A stretch of 12,944 bases of DNA from an uncultured Bacteroidales bacterium (GTDB lineage Bacteria > Bacteroidota > Bacteroidia > Bacteroidales > Muribaculaceae), in the NCBI GenBank assembly GCA_900554345.1, contig USHH01000042.1, forward strand, positions 1 through 12,944, in the 5' to 3' direction. The position numbers were made by a program, and so were the translations under genes. Positions 5,879 through 12,896 of this stretch are shown piece after piece (within the stretch, counting starts at the first letter, position 1; every line of letters begins with the position of its first letter). The notes below the pieces were generated by a model. The model was not told the DNA's origin, ran no database searches, and saw only the letters and a list, made by a program, of their open reading frames with translations.

Positions 5879-8245
5879 TCAGAGCCTTATCCTGACTGCG
5901 GCCTCGCCGGCGCGCAGTATGTAGATTCCGCTCCGTAGGGAGCGGAGGTCGTCGCGCGAGGCGCCGCGACGCAGACACACGCCGTCGACTGAATAGACGT
6001 CGAAGCAGTCGGGGATAGCCTCGGCCACCGTCTCGACGCCGGAACCGTCGGAGAGGGAAACCTCCACCGGGCCATAGATGAGCTGTTCCCGGTCGTTGCG
6101 TACCGCCATGAGGTAAGTGCCCTCGCCTACGGTCGACGGGCGCCACTGCAGTGTCTTGCTGATGGTGGCGTTGGAGCCGACCCTGATGTTGTTGTAGGGG
6201 CGTCTCTCAAGCACGGCCCCTGATTCAGGATCGATCACCTCGAGAAGGATGCTTCCGGAGTATTCTGTCGCGGAAAGATTCTCGACCTCGCATTTCAGGC
6301 TGTTGCGCCTGTCGCTCCACATGCTCTCGGGAAGGGTCATGTTCCTTACCACGATCTCGGGATAGGAGATGGTCTCGATGAGCCCGGTAAAGGGCTCGCT
6401 GACCTGGGTGCCGTCGGGCAGGGTGAACGAGAATACATACTCTCCGCCGGGCACCCATGCGTTCCAGTCGAAACTTTCGTCAACGGTCTGGCCTACGGCG
6501 ACATTCACCCCGAAGCGGCATACCGAGACGGTCTCCATGGTAGCCGGCTCCACCACATTCATGAGGATATCGCCTTCGTAGGGGAGCTCTCCTGAATTGG
6601 TTATTTTGAAGCTGTAGAGCGGCGGACAGTCCTCACAGTCGGGATAGCCCATGCCGAAATCGGTGACGGAAAGCTCGCTGCTCACGTCGGGCACACCCGG
6701 AGCAAACGAGATGTTGCCGTCGGCGTCTACCGTCATCTCCACCGAGCGGGCCTTTCCGGCGGGGATGTGGATCTTCTGCCAGTCGCCGTCATCCTCGCGC
6801 ACCACCGGATAAGCCGTATAGACTCCCTGCGGGAGGTTCATGGAAGCGATATCCACATAATAGCCCCCTATGCCTTTGATGTTGGTGCCGTGTCCTGTGC
6901 CCGGCACCTCTGCGGGGCCGTCGGCGCAATAATGCCTCTCGCCGTCAGTCCCCTCTGCGCAGAGGCCGAACCAGAGGTTCATGTCGTTGACTCCGAAGAG
7001 GTAGGCCCCTTGCTCGCCGTTGTCGAAGGTTACGCCCCAGAGGCTTTCCTCCTCGTCGTAGACGGGAGTGAACGAGCCGTAGGCAAACAGTGGTATGGCT
7101 CTGGAAGAGCCCTCCTTAGCGGGCTGCAGGCCGATGATCACGTCCTGGCTTGCGTTGAATCCGTTGCCGGTGACGGAGCCTCCGGCTCCCTGCTGCTCCG
7201 GGTCGAGCACGGCGAGGAGGAAATAGCCGTCGCTCATGCCGCCCCATCCCCAGTTGATGTGGAAGAGGTTGTCGGAGCTGTAGCCGTCGCAGACGAACTC
7301 ATGGCCTCCGCCGTCACTCTGGCCGGCGTAGAGCACGGGGCGCCCCTCGGCGAGCTCGTTGTAGATCATATCGTTCCATTCGGTGAAGCCGTAGAAGTCG
7401 CGCATGAGGTAGCGTGCGCCGGCGTCGAAGCCGAAATGCTCCACGAGCATCCTGGGGATACGGAAGGAGTGTGCGCCGCTGCCGTAGGGGGAATACATCA
7501 TGTCGACCCCGACGCCGCAGGCGTAGGAGAGGGTGGCGAGAGCGTCGTTGATATCCGTTCTCGAGCCGGGATAATCCTCCGGGTCGAAAGGCACCTGAAG
7601 GGCCATATTGTCCCAGTCGAAGGAAGTGTACTCATAGTCGAAAGAGTATTCCGTCCCGCCGTAGGTGTAGGAATACAGGCCGTATCCATACTCGGCCGGG
7701 CAGCGGAAGTAGTTGACCACCTGGGCCACGGCGGTGGCGACGCAGCCCACATACGAGCGCTGCCCGTCGATCTTCGGGCAAAGCCGGTTGTAGGGATCGT
7801 CCTGGTTCCACTTGGTCTTGACGAGGGGCTCCACGGGCTCACGCTCCGTGAAGTCGGCCACCTGCCGGGCGTCGGTCTCGCGGAGACGGTTGATCTGGCT
7901 GGTGTACTCATCGAGCCACCAGAGGAACTCCGGGGAGGCGTCGGCGAGGGAGAAGTCGCCGGAGTCGGCATATCCGAGCAGGGGGGTCACGGCGTCGTCG
8001 GCCGCCACCACGATAAAGCCCGAGTCGCTGCCGGAGGAGTTGAAGACGAAGAGGGCCGGCGCGTCTTCCTCGCCGAAGGAGCCGCCGAGGGAGAACGCGG
8101 CGGGAGTCGCGGCGGCGAGTCGTGCTGGGCCGGAAGCGATGGCGCGGCCCAGCGCCTCCTCGGGTGTGAGGGGTGCCGCAGAAACAGTGATGGCACAGCC
8201 CGAGCCGAGCAGTGCCATCACTAAAAGGTTGGAATTGAGTTTCAT
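5879..8245 (-). CDS. Secreted C10 (streptopain-like) cysteine protease with T9SS-like C-terminal tail
   Basis: 788-residue secreted protease. The N-terminus (1-23) is a Sec signal peptide with a probable cut at VSA-AP; C17 has no proper lipobox. A Spi-type propeptide (~24-140, including GFIVVAADDAVTPLLGY) precedes the catalytic domain. Catalytic Cys168 lies in YVGCVATAVAQ and His315 in GGGHEFVCDGY, followed by NWGWGG (331-336). The 147-residue Cys-His spacing is close to the 148 of streptopain (C192/H340). Residues ~600-735 look like Ig-type beta domains. The end (~740-788: VYSVDGVCLRRG...LRSGIYIL...VRIRL) resembles a T9SS C-terminal sorting domain. The start is the ATG at 8245, since the frame upstream is not protein-like. 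Family knowledge: propeptide inhibition is relieved by cleavage outside the cell. No Spi inhibitor gene is adjacent. A hairpin terminator follows. The native substrate is unknown. Confidence 0.9.
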   Translation of the reverse strand: MKLNSNLLVMALLGSGCAITVSAAPLTPEEALGRAIASGPARLAAATPAAFSLGGSFGEEDAPALFVFNSSGSDSGFIVVAADDAVTPLLGYADSGDFSLADASPEFLWWLDEYTSQINRLRETDARQVADFTEREPVEPLVKTKWNQDDPYNRLCPKIDGQRSYVGCVATAVAQVVNYFRCPAEYGYGLYSYTYGGTEYSFDYEYTSFDWDNMALQVPFDPEDYPGSRTDINDALATLSYACGVGVDMMYSPYGSGAHSFRIPRMLVEHFGFDAGARYLMRDFYGFTEWNDMIYNELAEGRPVLYAGQSDGGGHEFVCDGYSSDNLFHINWGWGGMSDGYFLLAVLDPEQQGAGGSVTGNGFNASQDVIIGLQPAKEGSSRAIPLFAYGSFTPVYDEEESLWGVTFDNGEQGAYLFGVNDMNLWFGLCAEGTDGERHYCADGPAEVPGTGHGTNIKGIGGYYVDIASMNLPQGVYTAYPVVREDDGDWQKIHIPAGKARSVEMTVDADGNISFAPGVPDVSSELSVTDFGMGYPDCEDCPPLYSFKITNSGELPYEGDILMNVVEPATMETVSVCRFGVNVAVGQTVDESFDWNAWVPGGEYVFSFTLPDGTQVSEPFTGLIETISYPEIVVRNMTLPESMWSDRRNSLKCEVENLSATEYSGSILLEVIDPESGAVLERRPYNNIRVGSNATISKTLQWRPSTVGEGTYLMAVRNDREQLIYGPVEVSLSDGSGVETVAEAIPDCFDVYSVDGVCLRRGASRDDLRSLRSGIYILRAGEAAVRIRL

Positions 8246-8298
8246 GACATATTTACTTAACAGATCTGATGAATAGTGGCATTCAGACGGGAAGTGGG

Positions 8299-9018
8299 TC
8301 AGTCGCGGTTTCCGCCGAAGATGCGGAGCAGGAAGAGGAAGAGGTTGATGAAGTCGAGATAGAGGTTGAGGGCCCCCATAGTGGCGAGCTTGTCGGCGAG
8401 CGAGGGCTCGAGATTTGCAGCGGCAAGCTGACGGATGCTCTGGGTGTCCCAGGCGGTGAGGCCGATGAAGATCAGGACTCCGACGATGGAGATGATCCAT
8501 TCCATGGTGCTGTTGGCCCAGAAGATGTTGACGATGCAGGCGATGATCAGTCCGAAGAGGGCCATCATCAGGTAGCTGCCCATCTTCGAGAGGTCGGTCT
8601 TGGTGAAATATCCGTAGACGGACATTGCGCCGAAAGTACCGGCCGCGATGAAGAATGTGTAGACGATGGTGCCTATCTTATAGACGATGAAGATCGGCGC
8701 GAGCCAGCATCCCATAAGGGCTGCGAAGAGGCAGAAGAGGAGGAAGCATGCCGTGGTCGACATGCGGGTCATCCTGGCCGGGAGCACCCATGCCATGACG
8801 AGCATTGCGATAAGCATGCCCCAGAACACGAGCTGGTTGCCGAAGAAGAACTGCATGGCCGACACGCTGCTTGCCACGCCGAGGGCGCAGAAAGCGGAGA
8901 TTAGCAGGCCCACAAACATGCGGACGTAGACTCTCTTCATCACGGCGTTGGTCTGCTCGGTGACGGTCCTGACCCCGTTGAAGGGGGGAGGAGTGGTGGG
9001 TTGATATTTGTAATCCAT
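8299..9018 (-). CDS. Bax inhibitor-1/YccA family membrane protein
   Basis: 239-residue polytopic inner-membrane protein of the UPF0005/BI-1 family. A ~30-residue hydrophilic N-terminus rich in Thr and Pro is followed by about seven hydrophobic segments. Typical family sequences include YVRMFVGLLISAF (first helix) and the later GLTAWDTQSIRQL stretch with its conserved Asp, ending in a Leu/Phe-rich helix with IFGGNRD. Bacterial homologues act as proton-sensitive Ca2+ leak channels (BsYetJ) or bind the FtsH protease (YccA); which applies here is unknown. The gene lies 52 bases after argS and 53 bases before the protease gene. No consensus promoter is visible in either gap, so it may be read from the argS promoter (inference). 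The length is normal for the family. Confidence 0.9.
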   Translation of the reverse strand: MDYKYQPTTPPPFNGVRTVTEQTNAVMKRVYVRMFVGLLISAFCALGVASSVSAMQFFFGNQLVFWGMLIAMLVMAWVLPARMTRMSTTACFLLFCLFAALMGCWLAPIFIVYKIGTIVYTFFIAAGTFGAMSVYGYFTKTDLSKMGSYLMMALFGLIIACIVNIFWANSTMEWIISIVGVLIFIGLTAWDTQSIRQLAAANLEPSLADKLATMGALNLYLDFINLFLFLLRIFGGNRD

Positions 9019-9070
9019 AACTTTAAGTGTTTTGATTTGATAGATCAGATATAATAAAACAATCGGGGCG

Positions 9071-10846
9071 CTACATTCTCTCGGGCATCTCCATTCCGAG
9101 CAGGGAGGCCGCGGAGCGCAGCGTGCGCGCCGTGACGGAGGAGATGAGCAGGCGGAGGGCCCTGCGCGACCCGTCGGGCTCGCGGAGCACCGGGTAGTCG
9201 TGGTAGAACTGGTTGTATTCCTTCGCGAGGGCGTAGCAGTAGGTGGCGATGAGCGCCGGGGAGTAGGTGCGTCCGGCCTCTGCCACTACATCGGGGAACT
9301 CGGCGATACGGCTGATGAGGGAGCACTCCTTCTCCTCGGGGAGGGCCGGAGCGGCCTCGGGGAGGCCGGCCTCGGCGGCCTTTCTCTCTATAGAACGTAT
9401 GCGGGCGTAGGTATATTGCAGGAAGGGGCCGGTATTGCCGTTGAAATCAATCGATTCCTTGGGATTGAAGAGCATGTTCTTCCTGGGGTCGACCTTCAGC
9501 AGGAAATACTTGAGGGCTCCGAGGCCCACCATACGGGCGACCCCGGCGGCCTCTTCGGGCGTCATGTCGGCGAAGCGGTCGGCGGCGGTCTCGGCGGCCG
9601 AGGCCGTCATCGTGTCGATGAGGTCGTCGGCGTCGACCACCGTACCCTCCCTCGACTTCATCTTCCCCTCCGGGAGCTCCACCATGCCGTAGGAGAAATG
9701 CACGAGGTCCTTGCCCCACTTGAAGCCGAGGCGGTCGAGGAGCAGCGAGAGCACCTGGAAGTGATAGTTCTGCTCGTTGCCCACCACGTATATCATCCTG
9801 TCGATGGGGAAATCCTGATAGCGGAGCTTGGCGGTGCCGATGTCCTGGGTCATGTAGACGCTGGTGCCGTCGGAGCGCAGCAGGAGCTTATGGTCGAGGC
9901 CGGCGTCGGTGAGGTCGGCCCAGACCGACCCGTCGTCCCTGCGATACATGATCCCCTTCTCGATGCCGGCGAGCACAAGGTCCTTCCCCTCGAGATAGGT
10001 GTCTGACTCGTAGTATATCTTGTCGAACGAGACGCCGAGGCGGCGGTATGTCTCGTCGAAACCCTCGTAGACCCATTCGTTCATCATCTTCCAGAGGGCC
10101 CTGACCTCGGGGTCGCCCTGCTCCCATCGGCGGAGCATGTCGCGGGCCTCGGCCATGAGGGGCGACTTCTCCTTTGCCTCGTCTTCGGAGAGGCCCTGCT
10201 CCATGAGGCTCTTCACCTCATCCTTGAAACGGCGGTCGAAGAGCACGTAGAAGTCGCCGATGAGGTGGTCGCCCTTCTTGCCGGAGGAAGCCGGGGTGAC
10301 GCCGTCGCCCCATTTCCGCCATGCGAGCATCGACTTGCAGATGTGGATACCGCGGGCGTTCACGATATTTGTCTTCACCACCCTGTAGCCGTTGGCCTCG
10401 AGGATCCGGGAGAGGGAGTATCCGAGCAGGTTGTTGCGCACGTGCCCGAGATGGAGGGGCTTGTTGGTGTTGGGGGAGGAATACTCCACCATCACGAGGG
10501 GGGCGTCGGGAGCCGGCGAGCGGAAACCGAACGAGGGGTCGGCGGCGATGCCGGCGAGCAGGGAGCCCCAGAACTGCGGGGAGACGGAGATGTTGAGAAA
10601 GCCCTTCACCACATTGAAGCGCTCCACGGCCGGGACATTGGCGCGGAGCCATTCGCCGATTTCCGTGGCGGTAGCCTCGGGGCTTTTACGTGATAGCCTG
10701 AGCCAGGGGAACACCACGACAGTGACGTTGCCTTCGAATTCCTTCTTGGTTGCCTGGGGCACGATGGAGTCGGGGGCGACAGAGGCGCCGTAAAGGGCGG
10801 CAAGGGCGTCGGCCACACCCTGAGCGATAATAGAGTCGATCTGCAT
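9071..10846 (-). CDS. argS: Arginyl-tRNA synthetase
   Basis: 591-residue class I aminoacyl-tRNA synthetase that charges tRNA-Arg in the cytoplasm, ATP-dependently. It shows the N-terminal Add-1 domain (~1-110) that contacts the tRNA D-loop. The HIGH motif is HLGH at 132-135 (SPNTNKPLHLGHVRNN), and the KMSKS-loop equivalent is KMKS at 395-398 followed by REG. The C-terminal DALR anticodon-binding domain spans ~470-591 and ends in LLISSVTARTLRSAASLLGMEMPERM-type sequence. The length is typical for Bacteroidetes ArgRS. The ATG at 10846 is the first start after a consensus promoter and leaves a short leader of ~23 bases. HU lies upstream in the same direction, separated by a terminator. Confidence 0.97.
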   Translation of the reverse strand: MQIDSIIAQGVADALAALYGASVAPDSIVPQATKKEFEGNVTVVVFPWLRLSRKSPEATATEIGEWLRANVPAVERFNVVKGFLNISVSPQFWGSLLAGIAADPSFGFRSPAPDAPLVMVEYSSPNTNKPLHLGHVRNNLLGYSLSRILEANGYRVVKTNIVNARGIHICKSMLAWRKWGDGVTPASSGKKGDHLIGDFYVLFDRRFKDEVKSLMEQGLSEDEAKEKSPLMAEARDMLRRWEQGDPEVRALWKMMNEWVYEGFDETYRRLGVSFDKIYYESDTYLEGKDLVLAGIEKGIMYRRDDGSVWADLTDAGLDHKLLLRSDGTSVYMTQDIGTAKLRYQDFPIDRMIYVVGNEQNYHFQVLSLLLDRLGFKWGKDLVHFSYGMVELPEGKMKSREGTVVDADDLIDTMTASAAETAADRFADMTPEEAAGVARMVGLGALKYFLLKVDPRKNMLFNPKESIDFNGNTGPFLQYTYARIRSIERKAAEAGLPEAAPALPEEKECSLISRIAEFPDVVAEAGRTYSPALIATYCYALAKEYNQFYHDYPVLREPDGSRRALRLLISSVTARTLRSAASLLGMEMPERM

Positions 10847-10875
10847 TTAGCGAAGATAATTACTGTTTCAGGCCA

Positions 10876-10907
10876 CAAAGATAAGCAAAAAAGGGATAAA
10901 AAGCAAA
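10876..10907 (-). promoter_or_regulatory. Bacteroidetes-type promoter for argS
   Basis: On the minus strand, TTTG (10907-10904) is followed after 20 bases by TATCTTTG (10883-10876), an exact consensus match. The T-rich spacer is also the T-tract of the upstream HU terminator. Transcription would start near 10869. Confidence 0.75.
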
Positions 10908-10931
10908 AGCGCCGCCCGGAGAGGCAGCGCT
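10908..10931 (-). terminator. Rho-independent terminator of the HU gene
   Basis: On the minus strand, AGCGCTGCC (10931-10923) pairs with GGCGGCGCT (10916-10908), a 9-bp stem with one mismatch and a 6-base loop. T-rich sequence (TTTTGCTTTTTATCCCTTTTTTG) follows directly. It begins 43 bases after the HU stop. Stem plus T-tract make this the clearest terminator in the window. Confidence 0.8.
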
Positions 10932-10974
10932 CTGACGCATCGGCCCGGGAGAATGAGGGCCTGTTATCGTCGGG

Positions 10975-11238
10975 TCACTTGCCCAGGTCGACGGCAGGTT
11001 TGAATTTCACCACCTTGCGGGCAGGGATCTGGATTTTCTCCTTGGTCTGGGGATTGATGCCTTCGCGGGCCTCTTTTTCCACAACCGAGAAAGTGCCGAA
11101 TCCGATGAGCTGCACCTTGTCGTCGTTGGCGAGGGCCTGCTCTATCGATTCGAGGCAGGCATCGAGAGCGGCCTTGGCGGCCACCTTGTTGAGGCCGGCC
11201 TTGGCGGCGATTTCGTTCACAAGATCTGTCTTGTTCAT
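10975..11238 (-). CDS. HU family DNA-binding protein
   Basis: 87-residue nucleoid protein that binds and bends DNA as a dimer. The whole length fits the HU fold. The N-terminal helices (NKTDLVNEIAAKAGL...) and the GFGTFSVVEKEAREG segment lead into the DNA-binding beta-arm (GINPQTKEKIQIPARKVVKFKPA), which carries the Pro-containing tip (IPARK). At ~90 residues it is a canonical HU and not one of the longer Bacteroidetes HU-like proteins. The gene is monocistronic, with its own consensus promoter upstream and a terminator downstream. It is divergent from the rhomboid pair, an arrangement I recall in other Bacteroidales. No paralogue is visible in the window, so a specific hupA/hupB name is not justified. 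Confidence 0.95.
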   Translation of the reverse strand: MNKTDLVNEIAAKAGLNKVAAKAALDACLESIEQALANDDKVQLIGFGTFSVVEKEAREGINPQTKEKIQIPARKVVKFKPAVDLGK

Positions 11239-11270
11239 AACTTGATATGTATTAAATTAACAAATTGGGG

Positions 11271-11301
11271 CAAATATACGACTTTGTCTTATTATTACAA
11301 A
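11271..11301 (-). promoter_or_regulatory. Bacteroidetes-type promoter for HU
   Basis: On the minus strand, TTTG (11301-11298) is followed after 19 bases by TATATTTG (11278-11271), an exact consensus match. The predicted start of transcription is near 11265, giving an AT-rich leader of about 27 bases before the ATG at 11238. Confidence 0.75.
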
Positions 11302-11359
11302 TTAAAAGCATGAATATTTCAACAGGGCAGACGATTTTTTGATAAAAAGGGTCAAAAAC

Positions 11360-11390
11360 CCCCGTAATAGCGGGGAAATTACTAACTTTG
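11360..11390 (+). promoter_or_regulatory. Promoter -7 element and small inverted repeat before the rhomboid genes
   Basis: TAACTTTG (11383-11390) is an exact -7 element ending 4 bases before the ATG at 11395, so transcription may begin at or next to the start codon. No TTTG is present 19-21 bases upstream. Instead CCCCG (11360-11364) and CGGGG (11371-11375) form an inverted repeat around TAATAG, occupying the -33 position and part of the spacer. It may be a regulator site (inference). Confidence 0.5.
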
Positions 11391-11394
11391 CGGT

Positions 11395-12162
11395 ATGTTT
11401 CAGAATATAGGCTCCCGATGGGCGCAGATTCCGCCCGTCACCAAGAATCTCATCATAATCAACTTCCTGATATGGGTGGTTGAGATTGTCTTTCCCCGGT
11501 TCTCCGCCACTATAGTCAATGTGCTGGGGCTTCATTTCGCGTGGTCAGACAGGTTCAATCCGATCCAGCTGATCACCTACATGTTTGTCCACGACCCGTC
11601 GTCGCCGCTCCATATCCTCTTCAACATGTTTACGCTGTGGATGTTCGGGCGTGTGCTGGAGCAGGTGTGGGGGCCGAAGCGCTTCTTCGTCTTCTACATG
11701 GTGTGTGGCGTTGGGGCGGCGCTGGTGCAGGAGGGGATGTGGGCCGCCACATGGCGCCACGACTACATCACCGGCATAGCGCGGATGAACGGCATGACCT
11801 ACGACAGCATGCGGCAGGTGGTGGAGTCGGCCACGGCGGCGGGCGACGCCGGCTTCGCCAACGCGATGGAGATGTTCCGCTCCTCGCTGGTGACCATCGG
11901 CGCCTCGGGCGCCGTCTTCGGCCTGCTGCTGGGATTCGCCTTCGTGTTTCCCGACATGCCCCTCTACCTCTTCTTCATCCCGGTGCCCGTGAAGGCGAAA
12001 TACATGGTGCTGGGCTATGCGGTGCTGGAGTTCTTCTTCGGAGTGAGCGGCAGGATGGACACGGTGGCCCATTTCGCGCATCTCGGAGGCATGATCTTCG
12101 GCCTCATCCTGCTTCTCTACTGGAAAAAGAAAGGCACACTGAATGGGCGGCGGTATTTTTAG
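11395..12162 (+). CDS. Rhomboid family intramembrane serine protease
   Basis: 255-residue polytopic membrane protein that should cleave transmembrane substrates within the bilayer. The catalytic Ser171 lies in GASGAVFGLLLGF and His229 in AHFAHLGG. The supporting His73 and Asn77 lie in PLHILFNMFTLWMFG, as in GlpG H150/N154. Hydrophobic segments lie at ~18-33, 57-85, 97-113, 168-195, 203-217 and 226-243, giving the six-helix core. A ~55-residue insertion (~112-167, EGMWAATWRHDYITG... to EMFRSS) between the third and fourth segments is hydrophilic and partly helical. The start at 11395 gives an N-terminus common in Bacteroidetes rhomboids (QIPPVTKNLIIINFLIW). The gene is divergent from HU and its 3' end overlaps the next rhomboid gene by 20 bases, so the two are probably co-translated. 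Substrates are unknown. Confidence 0.92.
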   Translation: MFQNIGSRWAQIPPVTKNLIIINFLIWVVEIVFPRFSATIVNVLGLHFAWSDRFNPIQLITYMFVHDPSSPLHILFNMFTLWMFGRVLEQVWGPKRFFVFYMVCGVGAALVQEGMWAATWRHDYITGIARMNGMTYDSMRQVVESATAAGDAGFANAMEMFRSSLVTIGASGAVFGLLLGFAFVFPDMPLYLFFIPVPVKAKYMVLGYAVLEFFFGVSGRMDTVAHFAHLGGMIFGLILLLYWKKKGTLNGRRYF

Positions 12163-12472
12163 GAGATTCGCCGGCTGGTGTGGCTCGGCCGCACTCGCGT
12201 GGCTGCTGACGGTCAACGTGGCCGTATGGCTTCTGACGGCCGTGGTGTCGCTGCTTCCCGCCGGGTGTCCGCTCACGGAGGCCACCCTCGAGAGGGCGCT
12301 CGCGCTGCCGTCGGGCTTCGGCGACTGGGCGTGGCGCCCGTGGACGCTGCTGAGCTACATGGTGACGCAGTTCTCGCTGCTCCATCTGCTCTTCAACATG
12401 CTGTGGCTCTTCTGGTTCGGACGGCTGTCGCTGACGCTTTCCGACAGCCGGGGGCTGGCGGGGGGCTATATC
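12143..12472 (+). CDS. Second rhomboid family protein, 3'-truncated at an assembly junction
   Basis: This is the first 110 residues of a second rhomboid. A hydrophobic segment at ~14-38 is followed by RPWTLLSYMVTQFSLLHLLFNMLWLFWFG (~65-93), which carries the rhomboid His81 and Asn85. The reading frame is good up to I110 (base 12472) and then enters 14 consecutive G, after which it reads an Arg/Pro-rich nonsense tail. The catalytic GxSG and HLGG segments are missing because the native sequence ends here, not because the gene is a natural pseudogene. The ATG at 12143 lies inside the end of the first rhomboid gene (20-base overlap). In other Bacteroidales I recall this pair being followed by an endonuclease/exonuclease/phosphatase gene, which would be the expected missing neighbour. 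Confidence 0.82.
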
Positions 12473-12491
12473 GGGGGGGGGGGGGGCCGGG
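12473..12491. other. G14 homopolymer marking a probable chimeric assembly junction
   Basis: Fourteen consecutive G (12473-12486) followed by CCGGG separate a plus-strand rhomboid gene from a minus-strand dnaJ fragment. Both coding sequences lose family similarity exactly here: the rhomboid after I110, the DnaJ after CPDCGGRG. Two genes broken at one low-complexity run fit a misassembly, possibly seeded by poly-G read artefacts, far better than a natural rearrangement. Confidence 0.8.
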
Positions 12492-12896
12492 CCCGCGCCC
12501 GCCGCAGTCGGGGCAGGTCTCCGGGCTGGAGCCCGCCGCGCAGCCGGAGCCGTGGCACTCAGTACACTCCTGCTGACGGGTGATGGTGATGTTCTTCTTG
12601 CAGCCATGCACGGCCTCATCAAAACTCAGGGTGATCCGCACACGGATATCCTGACCCTTGCGGGGGGCGTTGGGGTTTGCCTGACGGGCAGAGCCGCCAA
12701 AGCCGCCGAAACCGCCGCCAAAGATATCACCGAAGATATCGCCCAGATCGACCCCATCGCCGCCAAAGCCGCTGAAGCCGCCCGCGCCGCCGCCGTTCTG
12801 GGCCGCGTAGCTGGGGTCAACACCCGCGAAGCCGTACTGGTCGTACTTCGCGCGCTTATCGGCGTCGGAGAGCACGGCGTAAGCCTCGTTCACGTC
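12492..12896 (-). CDS. dnaJ: DnaJ co-chaperone fragment of Firmicutes type, broken at both ends
   Basis: Internal fragment of the Hsp40 chaperone DnaJ, which stimulates the DnaK ATPase. From the right it shows the end of the J domain (VNEAYAVLSDADKRAKYDQYGFAGVDP), a Gly/Phe-rich linker (GGFSGFGGDG, DIFGDIFGGGFGGFGG) and the start of the substrate-binding domain (RKGQDIRVRITLSFDEAVHGCKK). The first two of four zinc-binding CxxCxGxG repeats follow (CTECHGSG, CPDCGGRG). It then stops at the G run. Upstream of VNEAY, the 48 bases to the window end stay open but do not read as a J domain in any frame; the HPD motif is missing. The wording of the zinc-finger and linker regions is that of clostridial (Ruminococcaceae-like) DnaJ, not Bacteroidales DnaJ as I remember it. 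It is thus probably from another organism. Confidence 0.85.

Noticed and set aside
5646..6146. N-terminal extension of the gldE frame
   Set aside because: The open frame continues upstream, but it overlaps the protease gene and reads as Arg-rich, non-conserved sequence. The promoter at 5709-5740 lies inside it.
6767..8224. A 485-codon open frame antisense to the C10 protease gene
   Set aside because: Its translation is rich in Val, Gly, Glu and His with no recognisable motif. It mirrors the codon bias of the clear protease gene on the other strand.
8246..8298. Possible promoter for the C10 protease gene (TAAATATG on the minus strand)
   Set aside because: It has one mismatch in the -7 box and no -33 TTTG. 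The gene may be read from upstream instead.
8246..8500. N-terminal extension of the C10 protease frame
   Set aside because: The extension reads His/Arg/Pro-rich sequence and overlaps the BI-1 gene. A standard signal peptide begins at 8245.
9019..9070. Possible promoter for the BI-1 gene (TATATCTG on the minus strand)
   Set aside because: It has one mismatch in the -7 box and no TTTG at the right distance, so it is too weak to call.
9200..10006. A 268-codon plus-strand open frame opposite argS
   Set aside because: It is a shadow of argS, whose catalytic motifs are intact on the minus strand.
12492..12583. Plus-strand continuation of the second rhomboid frame past the G run
   Set aside because: The Arg/Ser/Pro-rich tail has no membrane character or rhomboid motif and lies opposite the dnaJ zinc-finger region.
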